Source: JAMLIN01 sp041676645 (GTDB lineage Bacteria; Pseudomonadota; Gammaproteobacteria; Burkholderiales; Burkholderiaceae_E). Taken from it: a DNA stretch of 64,000 nucleotides. The first letter of the stretch is position 1. Every line of letters begins with the position of its first letter. The notes under the pieces were generated by a model. The model was not told the DNA's origin. It did not search any database and saw only the letters and a list, made by a program, of their open reading frames with translations. A program made the translations under genes and the position numbers. Shown here one piece after another: positions 7,673 to 16,295 of this stretch. The stretch lies in contig JBAYRO010000003.1 in the NCBI GenBank assembly GCA_041676645.1, positions 40,214 to 104,213 on the forward strand. The letters run 5' to 3'.

Positions 7673-8968
7673 ATGAGCAAGATCGAGAGAATCAGGGGCG
7701 TGCGGGGCATGAACGATGTCCTGCCCGCCGAAGCGCGCTGGTGGCGCCGGCTCGAGGAGTCCGTCGCGCACACCATGGCCGCCTACGGCTACCAGCGCAT
7801 CCGCACTCCGATCGTCGAGCCGACCGGTCTCTTCGTGCGTGGCATCGGCGAAGTCACCGACATCGTCGAGAAGGAGATGTACTCCTTCGTCGACTCGCTC
7901 AACGGCGAGGCCCTGACCCTGCGCCCCGAATCCACCGCCAGCGTGGTCCGGGCGACGATCGAGCACAACCTGCTGTACGACGGACCGAAGCGACTCTGGT
8001 ACAGCGGTCCGATGTTCCGCCACGAGCGCCCCCAGAAGGGGCGTTATCGCCAGTTCCACCAGGTCGGCGCCGAGGCGCTCGGCTTCGCCGGCCCGGACGC
8101 CGACTGCGAGGTCATCCTGCTGTGCCAGCGGCTCTGGGACGATCTCGGCCTGACGGGGATCTCGCTCGAGATCAATTCGCTCGGCCAGCTGCCCGAGCGC
8201 GTCGCCCATCGCGAAGCCCTGATCGCCTGGTTCGAGGCCCATGCCGATGAACTCGATGCCGATGCCCGGCGACGCCTGCATTCGAATCCGCTGCGCATCC
8301 TCGACACCAAGAATCCGGCGATGCAGGCGCTGGTCGAGGCCGCGCCGCGGCTCGCGGATTTCCTCGGTGAGGAATCCCGGGCCCATTTCGAAGCGCTGCA
8401 GGCGATGCTGCGGGCGCAGAACATTCCGTTCCGGATCAATCCGCGACTGGTCCGCGGTCTCGACTACTACAATCTCACCGTTTTCGAATGGGTCGCCGAT
8501 GGCCTGACGGTCTGCGGCGGCGGGCGCTACGATCCGCTCATCGAGATGCTCGGCGGCAAGCCGGCGCCGGCCTGCGGATTCGCGCTCGGCGTCGAGCGCA
8601 TCATCGAACTGATGCGCTCCGAAGCCGATACCGGCGCGGATCCCGCATGCGACGTCTATGTGGTGCACCAGGGAGAGGCGGCCGGGCTGCTCGCCCTGGG
8701 CCTGGCCGAGAGGCTGCGCGACCGTGGCCTGGACGTGATCCTGCATTGCGGAGGCGGCAGCTTCAAGGCGCAGTTCAGGCGGGCCGACGCGTCGCTGGCC
8801 TCGGTGGCGCTGGTCATCGGCGAGGACGAGGCGGCCGCGTCGCGCGTGAGCGTGAAGTGGTTGCGCGATGCCCGGGCGGAGCAGCAGAGCGTGGCGCTCG
8901 CGGATATCGACGAATGGCTGATCGACCGGCTGACCGGAGCGATCGACGATCAAGCAGGGGATGACTGA
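7673..8968 (+). CDS. hisS: Histidine--tRNA ligase
   Basis: This 431-residue class II synthetase charges tRNA-His. Visible signatures are the N-terminal RIRGVRGMNDVLP, motif 2 RHERPQKGRYRQFHQ, the histidine-binding LVRGLDYYN and motif 3 CGFALGVERIIELM. A C-terminal anticodon-binding domain ends with a short acidic tail. The gene follows ispG after 55 bases. A HisRS-like paralogue without synthetase function (hisZ) lies at 16.3 kb. Confidence 0.97.
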   Translation: MSKIERIRGVRGMNDVLPAEARWWRRLEESVAHTMAAYGYQRIRTPIVEPTGLFVRGIGEVTDIVEKEMYSFVDSLNGEALTLRPESTASVVRATIEHNLLYDGPKRLWYSGPMFRHERPQKGRYRQFHQVGAEALGFAGPDADCEVILLCQRLWDDLGLTGISLEINSLGQLPERVAHREALIAWFEAHADELDADARRRLHSNPLRILDTKNPAMQALVEAAPRLADFLGEESRAHFEALQAMLRAQNIPFRINPRLVRGLDYYNLTVFEWVADGLTVCGGGRYDPLIEMLGGKPAPACGFALGVERIIELMRSEADTGADPACDVYVVHQGEAAGLLALGLAERLRDRGLDVILHCGGGSFKAQFRRADASLASVALVIGEDEAAASRVSVKWLRDARAEQQSVALADIDEWLIDRLTGAIDDQAGDD

Positions 8969-8970
8969 CG

Positions 8971-9615
8971 ATGGCCTACGATTTCGAGGAACAGGAACGG
9001 CTCGACGATTTCAAGGCGTTCTGGGCCAAGTACGGCAATACGATCATGACGGTCGTCACCGTCGTGCTGCTGGCCGTTGCCGCCTGGCGCGGCTGGGCCT
9101 GGTACGAGGCGAACCAGTCGCACAAGGCGGCCGGTGTCTACCACCAGCTGAAGGTGGCGGTCGACGAGGCCGACGCCGACCGGATCCGCTCCACCGCACA
9201 GGTCCTGCGCGATGATTTCTCCGGCACGGTCTACGCTCGCATGGGTTCGCTGGTCGCCGCCGAGGCGCAGGCCGGCGCCGATGTGGACGACGCCGCCCTC
9301 GAGAACCTGCGCTGGGTCGTCGACAACGGGGATGACGAGATATTCGTGCTGGTGGCGCGGCTGCGGCTGGCGTCGCTGCTGATCGAGGACGAGGCCTGGG
9401 ACGAGGCTTCGCGGATCCTTGATGTCCAGACACCGCCGGCGTTCAACGGCCTGTTCGCCGATCGCCGCGGCGATCTCGCCATGGCGCAGGGCCGTACGGA
9501 CGAAGCCCGCGCAGCCTATGGCGAGGCGCTCGAGACTCTCGGCCCGGCCAATTCGCTGGCGCGCCTGGTCCAGCTCAAGCTCGACTCCCTGGGCGCCACC
9601 GGAACCGGATCGTGA
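8971..9615 (+). CDS. yfgM: YfgM-family ancillary SecYEG protein (tetratricopeptide-like)
   Basis: The 214-residue protein has a cytoplasmic N-terminus (AYDFEEQERLDDFKAFWAKYGN), one transmembrane helix at about residues 24-44 and a periplasmic TPR-like domain. This is the YfgM (UPF0070) architecture; YfgM is known in E. coli as a SecYEG-associated partner of periplasmic chaperones. It sits two bases after hisS and its TGA overlaps the GTG start of bamB. The hisS-yfgM-bamB-der order matches E. coli and supports the call. Confidence 0.9.
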   Translation: MAYDFEEQERLDDFKAFWAKYGNTIMTVVTVVLLAVAAWRGWAWYEANQSHKAAGVYHQLKVAVDEADADRIRSTAQVLRDDFSGTVYARMGSLVAAEAQAGADVDDAALENLRWVVDNGDDEIFVLVARLRLASLLIEDEAWDEASRILDVQTPPAFNGLFADRRGDLAMAQGRTDEARAAYGEALETLGPANSLARLVQLKLDSLGATGTGS

Positions 9616-10718
9616 AGCGGCGCGGATTCATGGCCGCGGGCGCCGCCCTGATGCTGGCGGCCTGCTCGTCGGGCCGCAAGATTCCCGATCTGCCCGGCCT
9701 GGCCGCCGAGCGCGGCACGATCCGCTGGTCGGTCGACCTCGATGGCGGTGGCTACGGTTTCGCGCCGGCGATCGTCGACGATCGGGTGTACGCCGCGGGG
9801 CGCGATGGCAGCCTGGCCGGGATCGACCTTGCCAGCGGCGCGGTCGACTGGCGCATCGATACCGATGTCAGGCTGATCACCGGCGTGGGCGCGTCCGGCG
9901 GCCTGGTGGCGATCACCGACGAGAACGGCTTCCTGCGGGTCCATGACGAGAAGGGCGAGCAGCGCTGGCAGGCGGCGATCGGCGCCGAAGCGGTCTCGGT
10001 TCCGGTGGTGGATGGCGATGTCCTCGTGATACGAGGCAGCGACAACCGGGTGCTGGCGTTCGATGCCTACACCGGTCGCCGCCGCTGGGTCTACACGCGG
10101 CAGAATCCGCCGCTCGTCCTGCGCCAGACCAACCGGCCCCGGCTCGACGGCGCTACCGCCTATATCGGCCTGCCCGGCGGCCGCCTGGTCGCGCTTTCCA
10201 CCGAGACCGGCGCCATGCGCTGGGAATCCGCGATCTCGCTGCCACGGGGCTCCAACGAGATCGAGCGCATCGCCGACGTGCTCGGCGAGCCGGTCCTGGT
10301 CGGCCGGCAGATCTGCGCCGGCAGCTACCAGGGCAGGGTGGGCTGCGTCGATGCGGCAACCGGCCGGCCCGCCTGGAGCCAGGAGATCTCGGCGGTCGGC
10401 GCGATCGATTTCGACGGCCGGACCGTGGTGGCGGTCGACACCCGGGGACGGGTCCATGCGCTCAACGACGTCGGCGAACCGCTCTGGGTCCAGGAGGGTT
10501 TCCAGGGTCGCTTGCTCGGGGCGCCGACCCTGGTCGGCGACATGCTGGCGGTAGGGGACGAGGAAGGCTACCTGCACTGGCTGGCCCTGGCCGATGGCAG
10601 CCTGGCCGGTCGCGTCCGTATCGACAACAGCGCGATCGTGTCGGCCCCGCGACGCGCCGGAAACCTCGCCATCGTCCAGACGGTCCGCGGCCGCGTCGCC
10701 GCGGTCGCGCTGGACTGA
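9612..10718 (+). CDS. bamB: Outer-membrane protein assembly lipoprotein BamB
   Basis: BamB is the beta-propeller subunit of the BAM complex that inserts outer-membrane barrels. The 368-residue product begins with a lipoprotein signal and lipobox LAAC with Cys18. PQQ/WD-like blades follow, seen as repeated motifs such as AFDAYTGRRRWVYT, ALSTETGAMRWE and CVDAATGRPAWS. The start is GTG at 9612, overlapping the yfgM stop (GTGA). Length and operon position agree with the family. Confidence 0.95.
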   Translation: MKRRGFMAAGAALMLAACSSGRKIPDLPGLAAERGTIRWSVDLDGGGYGFAPAIVDDRVYAAGRDGSLAGIDLASGAVDWRIDTDVRLITGVGASGGLVAITDENGFLRVHDEKGEQRWQAAIGAEAVSVPVVDGDVLVIRGSDNRVLAFDAYTGRRRWVYTRQNPPLVLRQTNRPRLDGATAYIGLPGGRLVALSTETGAMRWESAISLPRGSNEIERIADVLGEPVLVGRQICAGSYQGRVGCVDAATGRPAWSQEISAVGAIDFDGRTVVAVDTRGRVHALNDVGEPLWVQEGFQGRLLGAPTLVGDMLAVGDEEGYLHWLALADGSLAGRVRIDNSAIVSAPRRAGNLAIVQTVRGRVAAVALD

Positions 10719-10734
10719 GCGCGCGCGGGCCCTG

Positions 10735-12135
10735 ATGTCCCTGCTGCCGGTCATCGCCCTGGTGGGGCGTACGAATGTCGGGAAGTCGACCCTCTTCAAC
10801 CGGCTGACCCGCAGTCGCTCGGCCCTGGTCGCCGACATCCCGGGCCTGACCCGCGATCGCCAGTACGGACGCGGCCGGCTCGGTGAGCGGCCCTTCATCG
10901 TGATCGATACCGGCGGCTTCGAACCCGAGGCGAAATCCGGGGTCTACATGCAGATGGCGCGGCAGACCCGCCAGGCGGTGATCGAGGCGGACATGGTGTT
11001 CTTCGTGGTCGACGGCCGCGAAGGCCTGACCGGCCATGACGAGGAGATCGCCGCCGAGCTGCGCAAGCGCGCCCAGCGCGTCCAGGTGGTGGTCAACAAG
11101 GCGGAAGGGCGGCCGCGCGAACAGGTGGCGAGCGATTTCCACGCGCTCGGGCTGGGCGATCCGGTGGCCGTATCCGCGGCGCATGGGGACAATGTCCGCC
11201 AGCTGGTCGAGCACGCGCTCGATACGATCGCCCCTGCTGCCGCGGCCGAGCCCGATGCCGCCGAGGGCGTCGAAGGCGTCGAAGCGCTTGCCGACGCGGC
11301 AGCCGGCGGCGAGCCGGATGCCCCGCGCCGGGTGCGGGTTGCCGTCGTGGGACGTCCCAACGCGGGCAAGTCGACCCTGATCAACACCTTGCTCGGTGAA
11401 GAGCGCCTGGTTGCCTTCGACCAGCCGGGCACGACCCGCGATGCGGTGGCGATCGATTTCGAGCGCGGCGGGCGCCCGTACACCCTCGTCGACACGGCCG
11501 GGATCCGGCGCCGCGCCAAGGTGCGGGAAACGATCGAGAAGTTCTCGGTGGTCAAGACGCTGCAGGCGATCGAGGATTCGAACGTCTGCATCCTCATGCT
11601 CGATGCCCCCGAGGGCATTGCCGACCAGGACGCGAGCATTGCCGGCTATCTGCTGGAAGCGGGGCGGGCGGTGGTCGTCGCGATCAACAAATGGGACCGG
11701 GTCGACGCCGGCGAGCGCGAGCGGATTCGCAGCGAGTTCGACCGCAAGCTGCATTTCCTGCGCTTCGCGCGGGTGCATTTCGTCTCGGCGCTCGAGGCGA
11801 CCGGCATCGGGGCGCTCATGAGGTCGGTCGATGAAGCCCACGACGCGGCGATGCGCAAGCTGCCCACGCCCCGGCTGACGCGGGCCCTGCACGAGGCGGT
11901 CGAACGCCAGCAACCGGTTCGCCGCGGACCCGTGCGGCCCAAGCTGCGCTATGCGCACCAGGGGGGCCAGAATCCGCCCATCATCGTGATCCACGGCAGC
12001 GCATTGCAGCATGTCGGCGAGGCCTACCGGCGCTATCTGGAAGGCTGGTTCCGGGATCATTTCCAGCTGGTGGGGACGCCCCTGAGGGTGGAGTTCCGCT
12101 CCGGCGCCAATCCCTATGTCGACCGAGCCTCCTGA
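10735..12135 (+). CDS. der: Ribosome biogenesis GTPase Der (EngA)
   Basis: Der is an essential tandem GTPase acting in 50S subunit maturation. The 466-residue protein has a first P-loop GRTNVGKST at 11-19 and a second GRPNAGKST at 206-214, with DTAG and NKWDR motifs in the second domain, and ends in a KH-like domain (PPIIVIHGSALQHVGEAYRR). The first domain's G4 element reads NKAEG rather than NKxD, a relaxed form often seen in proteobacterial Der. An acidic/Ala-rich linker joins the GTPase domains. It is 16 bases downstream of bamB. Confidence 0.96.
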   Translation: MSLLPVIALVGRTNVGKSTLFNRLTRSRSALVADIPGLTRDRQYGRGRLGERPFIVIDTGGFEPEAKSGVYMQMARQTRQAVIEADMVFFVVDGREGLTGHDEEIAAELRKRAQRVQVVVNKAEGRPREQVASDFHALGLGDPVAVSAAHGDNVRQLVEHALDTIAPAAAAEPDAAEGVEGVEALADAAAGGEPDAPRRVRVAVVGRPNAGKSTLINTLLGEERLVAFDQPGTTRDAVAIDFERGGRPYTLVDTAGIRRRAKVRETIEKFSVVKTLQAIEDSNVCILMLDAPEGIADQDASIAGYLLEAGRAVVVAINKWDRVDAGERERIRSEFDRKLHFLRFARVHFVSALEATGIGALMRSVDEAHDAAMRKLPTPRLTRALHEAVERQQPVRRGPVRPKLRYAHQGGQNPPIIVIHGSALQHVGEAYRRYLEGWFRDHFQLVGTPLRVEFRSGANPYVDRAS

Positions 12136-12264
12136 CCGACCTCGAGGAGCGACACTTGAAATCCGGCGCTGTTGCCCGAATTTCAGTTAAAGTGCGACCA
12201 GAAGTCCCCCGGCCGGCAAGGGGACCGTCTCCTCGACCATGAATAGAGCCGCTACGGAGCCGCC

Positions 12265-12501
12265 ATGAGCAACAAAGGGCAATTATTACAAGACCCGTTC
12301 CTGAACATGCTGCGCAGGGAGCACATCCCTGTCTCGATCTATCTCGTCAATGGCATCAAGCTCCAGGGCCAGATCGATTCCTTCGATCAATATGTCGTAC
12401 TGCTGCGCAATACCGTGACCCAGATGGTCTACAAGCATGCCATTTCCACCGTGGTGCCGGGCCGGCCGGTCCAGTTCCAACCTGAAAACACCGAAAGCTG
12501 A
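12265..12501 (+). CDS. hfq: RNA chaperone Hfq
   Basis: Hfq is the hexameric Sm-like protein that pairs small RNAs with mRNAs. The 78-residue product shows the Sm1 region (LVNGIKLQGQIDSFDQYVVLL) and the Sm2 hallmark YKHAIS, followed by a short C-terminal tail. The 129-base gap from der probably carries its own promoter, although I cannot choose a convincing pair of hexamers. The TGA overlaps a CTG that is the best candidate start of hflX, suggesting coupling. Confidence 0.97.
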   Translation: MSNKGQLLQDPFLNMLRREHIPVSIYLVNGIKLQGQIDSFDQYVVLLRNTVTQMVYKHAISTVVPGRPVQFQPENTES

Positions 12502-13691
12502 CCCAATCACGCAATGAATTCCGCTGCCTGCTCGTGCGGGTGGCACTCGGTCCGACGATACCGGATGAGCAGAGCCTCGACGAACTCGCCGCACTGGCGG
12601 AGTCGGCGGGCTTTGTCGTGGTCGGTCGCCGGACCTGTCGGCGCCAGCGCCCCGATCCGGCCCTGTACATAGGCGCCGGCAAGGCCGACGAGATCGCCGC
12701 CCAACTGGCCGCCGCAGAGGCCGACCTGGTCCTTTTCGACCATGAGCTGAGCGCGGTACAGCAGCGCAACCTCGGCGAGCGCTGGGGTGTCCCGGTGCTC
12801 GATCGCACCGAGCTCATCCTCGACATCTTCGGACGGCGCGCGCGCAGCCACGAAGGCAAGCTGCAGGTCGAGCTCGCGCGCCTGGAGCATCTGTCGGCCC
12901 GGCTGGTGCGGGGCTGGACCCACCTCGAGCGCCAGCGCGGCGGCATCGGGGTTCGCGGCGGCCCGGGCGAGAAGCAGATCGAGCTCGATCGCCGGCAGAT
13001 CGGGGCCCGCGTACGGCGCCTGCGTGCCGACCTCGAGCGAATCCGGGGCCAGCGGCGCAACCGGCGTCGCTCGCGCGATCGCAACGAGGCGTTCAAGGTA
13101 TCCATCGTCGGCTATACCAATGCCGGCAAGTCGACCCTGTTCAACCGGCTGACGGGGGCCGATGCCTATGCGGCGGACCAGCCCTTCGCCACGCTCGACA
13201 CCCTGACCCGGCGGGCACGCCTGCCCTCGGGCGACTTCATGGTGCTGTCGGACACCGTCGGCTTCGTGCGCGACCTGCCGCACCAGCTCGTCGATGCCTT
13301 CGAAGCCACTCTCGAGGAGACCGCCGAGGCGGACCTGCTGCTCCATGTGGTCGATGCCTCGGCGCCGGATCGCATGGACCAGATCGCGCAGGTCGAGCGG
13401 GTGCTCGCGGAAATCGGGGCTGGCGATATCCCGGTGATCCTCGTCCACAACAAGATCGATCGCTGTGGCCACGAAGCCGGAACTTCGCGCGAAGGGGGCT
13501 GTGGTAGGATCGGGCGCGTTGCCCTGAGCGCCGCCACGGGTGACGGTATCGACGGGCTGCTGGCAGCGATCGCCGAACATCGCGCGGCCCGGCGCACAAG
13601 CAGCAGTCCCGGGGATCCGGACGCAGGTCGACGTCCCGTGACATCGGGCCCGGATGAATTCGGTATGTCCGACCCCCGGGCAAGCCGCTGA
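12498..13691 (+). CDS. hflX: Ribosome-splitting GTPase HflX (probable CTG start)
   Basis: HflX is a ribosome-binding GTPase that splits stalled or stressed 70S ribosomes. It has an N-terminal HflX domain (YIGAGKADEIA, LFDHELSAVQQRNL, RTELILDIF), the GLR/GPGE-like segment GPGEKQIELDRR and a GTPase domain with GYTNAGKST and NKID. No ATG lies near the conserved beginning: the first GTG (12534) would cut into the family's EFRCLLVRV-type first strand. A CTG at 12498, overlapping the hfq stop as CTGA, gives 397 residues and the N-terminal length of E. coli HflX, so I use it; 12534 is the fallback. The C-terminal tail is rich in Ser, Pro and Asp and probably disordered. Confidence 0.85.
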   Translation: MTQSRNEFRCLLVRVALGPTIPDEQSLDELAALAESAGFVVVGRRTCRRQRPDPALYIGAGKADEIAAQLAAAEADLVLFDHELSAVQQRNLGERWGVPVLDRTELILDIFGRRARSHEGKLQVELARLEHLSARLVRGWTHLERQRGGIGVRGGPGEKQIELDRRQIGARVRRLRADLERIRGQRRNRRRSRDRNEAFKVSIVGYTNAGKSTLFNRLTGADAYAADQPFATLDTLTRRARLPSGDFMVLSDTVGFVRDLPHQLVDAFEATLEETAEADLLLHVVDASAPDRMDQIAQVERVLAEIGAGDIPVILVHNKIDRCGHEAGTSREGGCGRIGRVALSAATGDGIDGLLAAIAEHRAARRTSSSPGDPDAGRRPVTSGPDEFGMSDPRASR

Positions 13692-13717
13692 CTCGATCCT
13701 CCTAGGCAAACAGTTCC

Positions 13718-15040
13718 ATGTGGAAGAGTATTCGATCGATCTTCTCGCTCAACGATCCCGGCTGGGGACGGGGCGGTGGTGGCGACAAGGACAAGGAGCC
13801 GCGCCGGCCGTCCGACGGCCAGGACGGCCCGCCCGACCTCGATGAACTCTGGCGCGATTTCAATCGTCGCCTGAACAGCCTCTTCGGACGCCGGGGTGGC
13901 GGTGGCGGGCCGCGCCTGCCCATCGGCGGTGGTGGCGGTGGTGGTGGCGGCGGCCTGCCGACACCTTCACTGCGCGGGGCCGGGATCGGCTTCGTGGTCC
14001 TGTTCGTCGCGGCTGCGCTGCTCTGGCTGGCAAGCGGTTTCTTCATCGTCCAGGAGGGCCAGACCGCGGTGATCCTGCGCTTCGGCAAGGTGGCCAAGCA
14101 GATCGATCGCGCCGGCTTTACCTGGCGGCTGCCGTTCCCGATCGAAGTCCACGAGATCGTCAGCACACAGCAGCTGCGTACCGTCGAGGTGGGTTATCGC
14201 GGCAATCCGCGCAACAAGAACCTGCGCGAAGCCCTCATGCTCACCGGCGACCAGAGCATCGTCGACATGCAGTTCGCGATGCAGTACCGGATCGGTTCGG
14301 CGCGCGACTACCTGTTCAACAACGACCTCGGCGGCAATCCGGAGGAAATCGTCCGGCAGGCGGCCGAAACCGCGATGCGCGAGGTCGTCGGCCGCTCGGG
14401 AATCGACCGCGTCCTCTACGAAGAGAAGGATCTCGTCGCGCGCGACGCCCTCGGCCTGGCGCAGTCGGTCCTCGATCGCTACGGCCTGGGCGCTTCGATC
14501 GTCGACGTCACGATCCAGCAGGTCCAGCCGCCCGAACAGGTGCAGGAGGCCTTCGCCGATGCCAACAAGGCGGCGCAGGATCGCGAACGCCTGATCAACG
14601 AGGGTGTGGCCTACGCCAACGATGTCGTCCCGAGGGCCCAGGGTATGGCGGCGCGGCTGCAGCAGGAAGCCGAAGGCTATCGCTCGAGCGCGATCGCCAG
14701 CGCCGAGGGTGACGCCGATCGCTTCAGCCAGGTGCTCGCCGAGTACTCCAAGGCCCCCCGGGTGACCCGGGATCGCCTGTACATCGAGGCGATGCAGCAG
14801 GTCTTCACCAATACTTCGAAGATCATGGTCGATGGCAATGACGGCGGCAATCTGCTCTATCTTCCGCTCGACAAGCTGATGGCCGGGGCGGGGGCGGCGG
14901 TCGCCGCCGACCCGGCAGGTCGGCGCGACCAGCCGACGGCCACCAACCCGACGCCGTCGCCGCGTGGCGCGGCCACCGACGACTTCACCGAGACTCGCCG
15001 CGAGGCGCTGCGCAATCGCGACCGCGACGCGTTCCGCTGA
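13718..15040 (+). CDS. hflK: FtsH protease modulator subunit HflK
   Basis: HflK is an inner-membrane SPFH/prohibitin-family protein that forms a periplasmic cage with HflC around FtsH. The 440-residue protein has a Gly-rich cytoplasmic N-terminus with an unbroken run of ten Gly (about 70-79), a transmembrane helix near 88-110, then the SPFH domain starting FFIVQEGQTAVILRFGK. Motifs such as DVTIQQVQPPEQVQEAF and DANKAAQDRERLINEG are characteristic. It is followed 23 bases later by hflC. Confidence 0.95.
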   Translation: MWKSIRSIFSLNDPGWGRGGGGDKDKEPRRPSDGQDGPPDLDELWRDFNRRLNSLFGRRGGGGGPRLPIGGGGGGGGGGLPTPSLRGAGIGFVVLFVAAALLWLASGFFIVQEGQTAVILRFGKVAKQIDRAGFTWRLPFPIEVHEIVSTQQLRTVEVGYRGNPRNKNLREALMLTGDQSIVDMQFAMQYRIGSARDYLFNNDLGGNPEEIVRQAAETAMREVVGRSGIDRVLYEEKDLVARDALGLAQSVLDRYGLGASIVDVTIQQVQPPEQVQEAFADANKAAQDRERLINEGVAYANDVVPRAQGMAARLQQEAEGYRSSAIASAEGDADRFSQVLAEYSKAPRVTRDRLYIEAMQQVFTNTSKIMVDGNDGGNLLYLPLDKLMAGAGAAVAADPAGRRDQPTATNPTPSPRGAATDDFTETRREALRNRDRDAFR

Positions 15041-15063
15041 CGCCAGCATCGGATTTCGACTCC

Positions 15064-15969
15064 ATGAATCGACTGCTTACCTCCATCGTCGTGCTGGTCC
15101 TGGCCGGAATGCTGCTCCGGTCGTGCGTCTTCGTCGTCGACCAGCGCCAGTTCGCCGTGAAGTACGCGCTCGGCGAGATCCGCGAGGTCATCGACGAGGC
15201 GGGCCTGTATTTCAAGCTTCCGGTGCCGTTCCAGAACGTCGAGTATCACGACAAGCGGATCCTCACGATCGACAACCCGGACATCGACCGCTTCGTCACC
15301 GCCGAGAAGCTCAACATCCTGCTGGACTCCTACGTGAAGTGGCGCATCGTCGATCCCCGCGCCTACATCCGCTCGGTGCAGGGTAGCCAGCGGATTGCGG
15401 TCGATCGCATCCTGCGCAGCCTGCGCGATGGCCTGCAGAACGAGGTCGCCAGGCTGACCGTCGCCGACGTCATCTCGCTGCAGCGCGATCGCCTGATGGA
15501 GCGCGTGCGGGCGAAGGTCAACGACGACAGCAGCACCATCGGGGTCGAGATCATCGACGTACGACTCAAGCGGGTCGACTTCGAGCCCAACGTCCAGGAA
15601 GGCGTGTTCACCCGGATGCAGTCCGAGCGCAAGCGGGTGGCCAACGAGCGCCGCGCTACCGGGGCGGCCGAATCCGAGAGGATCCGGGCCGATGCCGAGC
15701 GCCAGCGCGAGATCATCATCGCCGAGGCCTATCGCGAAGCGCAGGGCATCAAGGGTGATGGCGATGCCCAGGCGGCGGCCATCTATGCCGAGGCCTTCCA
15801 GCGCGATGCCGACTTCGCGGCGTTCTATCGCAGCCTCGGCGCCTACCAGTCCTCGTTCCGCAATCGCAGCGACGTCCTGGTGGTCGATCCGTCCGCCGAG
15901 TTCTTCCGGTTCTTCAAGGAGAGCAGCGGCCAGTCCGCGGGCGCCGCCATCCCGTCCGCGCCGCGTTGA
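15064..15969 (+). CDS. hflC: FtsH protease modulator subunit HflC
   Basis: This is the 301-residue partner of HflK. A single N-terminal transmembrane helix (about 4-20) precedes an SPFH domain beginning VVDQRQFAVKYALGEI, and the segment GVEIIDVRLKRVDF plus a long charged coiled-coil (ESERIRADAERQREIIIAEA) are typical. It is co-oriented with hflK and likely co-transcribed. The presence of both genes and of a BI-1/YccA-like protein at 1.7-2.4 kb gives a full set of known FtsH modulators. Confidence 0.95.
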   Translation: MNRLLTSIVVLVLAGMLLRSCVFVVDQRQFAVKYALGEIREVIDEAGLYFKLPVPFQNVEYHDKRILTIDNPDIDRFVTAEKLNILLDSYVKWRIVDPRAYIRSVQGSQRIAVDRILRSLRDGLQNEVARLTVADVISLQRDRLMERVRAKVNDDSSTIGVEIIDVRLKRVDFEPNVQEGVFTRMQSERKRVANERRATGAAESERIRADAERQREIIIAEAYREAQGIKGDGDAQAAAIYAEAFQRDADFAAFYRSLGAYQSSFRNRSDVLVVDPSAEFFRFFKESSGQSAGAAIPSAPR

Positions 15970-16000
15970 GCGCGGATGACGCGCGGACGGCTGCAAGGTC

Positions 16001-16183
16001 GTGGATCCTGAAACCGTACTCATGGCCGTCGGCCTGATGCTGTTGCTCGAAGGCCTCATGCCCCTGCTCATGCCGCAGCAGTGGCGCGAGATGTTCCTGC
16101 GGATTTCGCGCATGCGGGACGGCCAGATCCGCTTCTTCGGCCTGATTGCGGTTCTGGCAGGCGGTTTCCTGCTGCTTCTCTAG
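16001..16183 (+). CDS. DUF2065 small membrane protein (YjeT-like)
   Basis: The 60-residue protein is almost entirely two hydrophobic helices joined by a basic loop (PQQWREMFLRISRMRDGQIRFF), the form of the DUF2065 family represented by E. coli YjeT. The function is unknown, but it is conserved between hflC and purA in many gammaproteobacteria, exactly as here. I use the GTG at 16001, which aligns with the E. coli N-terminus; ATG 16022 would remove part of the first helix. Confidence 0.82.
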   Translation: MDPETVLMAVGLMLLLEGLMPLLMPQQWREMFLRISRMRDGQIRFFGLIAVLAGGFLLLL

Positions 16184-16295
16184 TAGAATCAAAGGTTTGG
16201 ACGGCGTGCGCGCAGGCGCGGGCCGCTTCCTGTTTGCGGGCCCCTTCCGATCGTTGCCGGGCGGGGCGCCGGGCTCCATTCTTCCCATTCGACAC

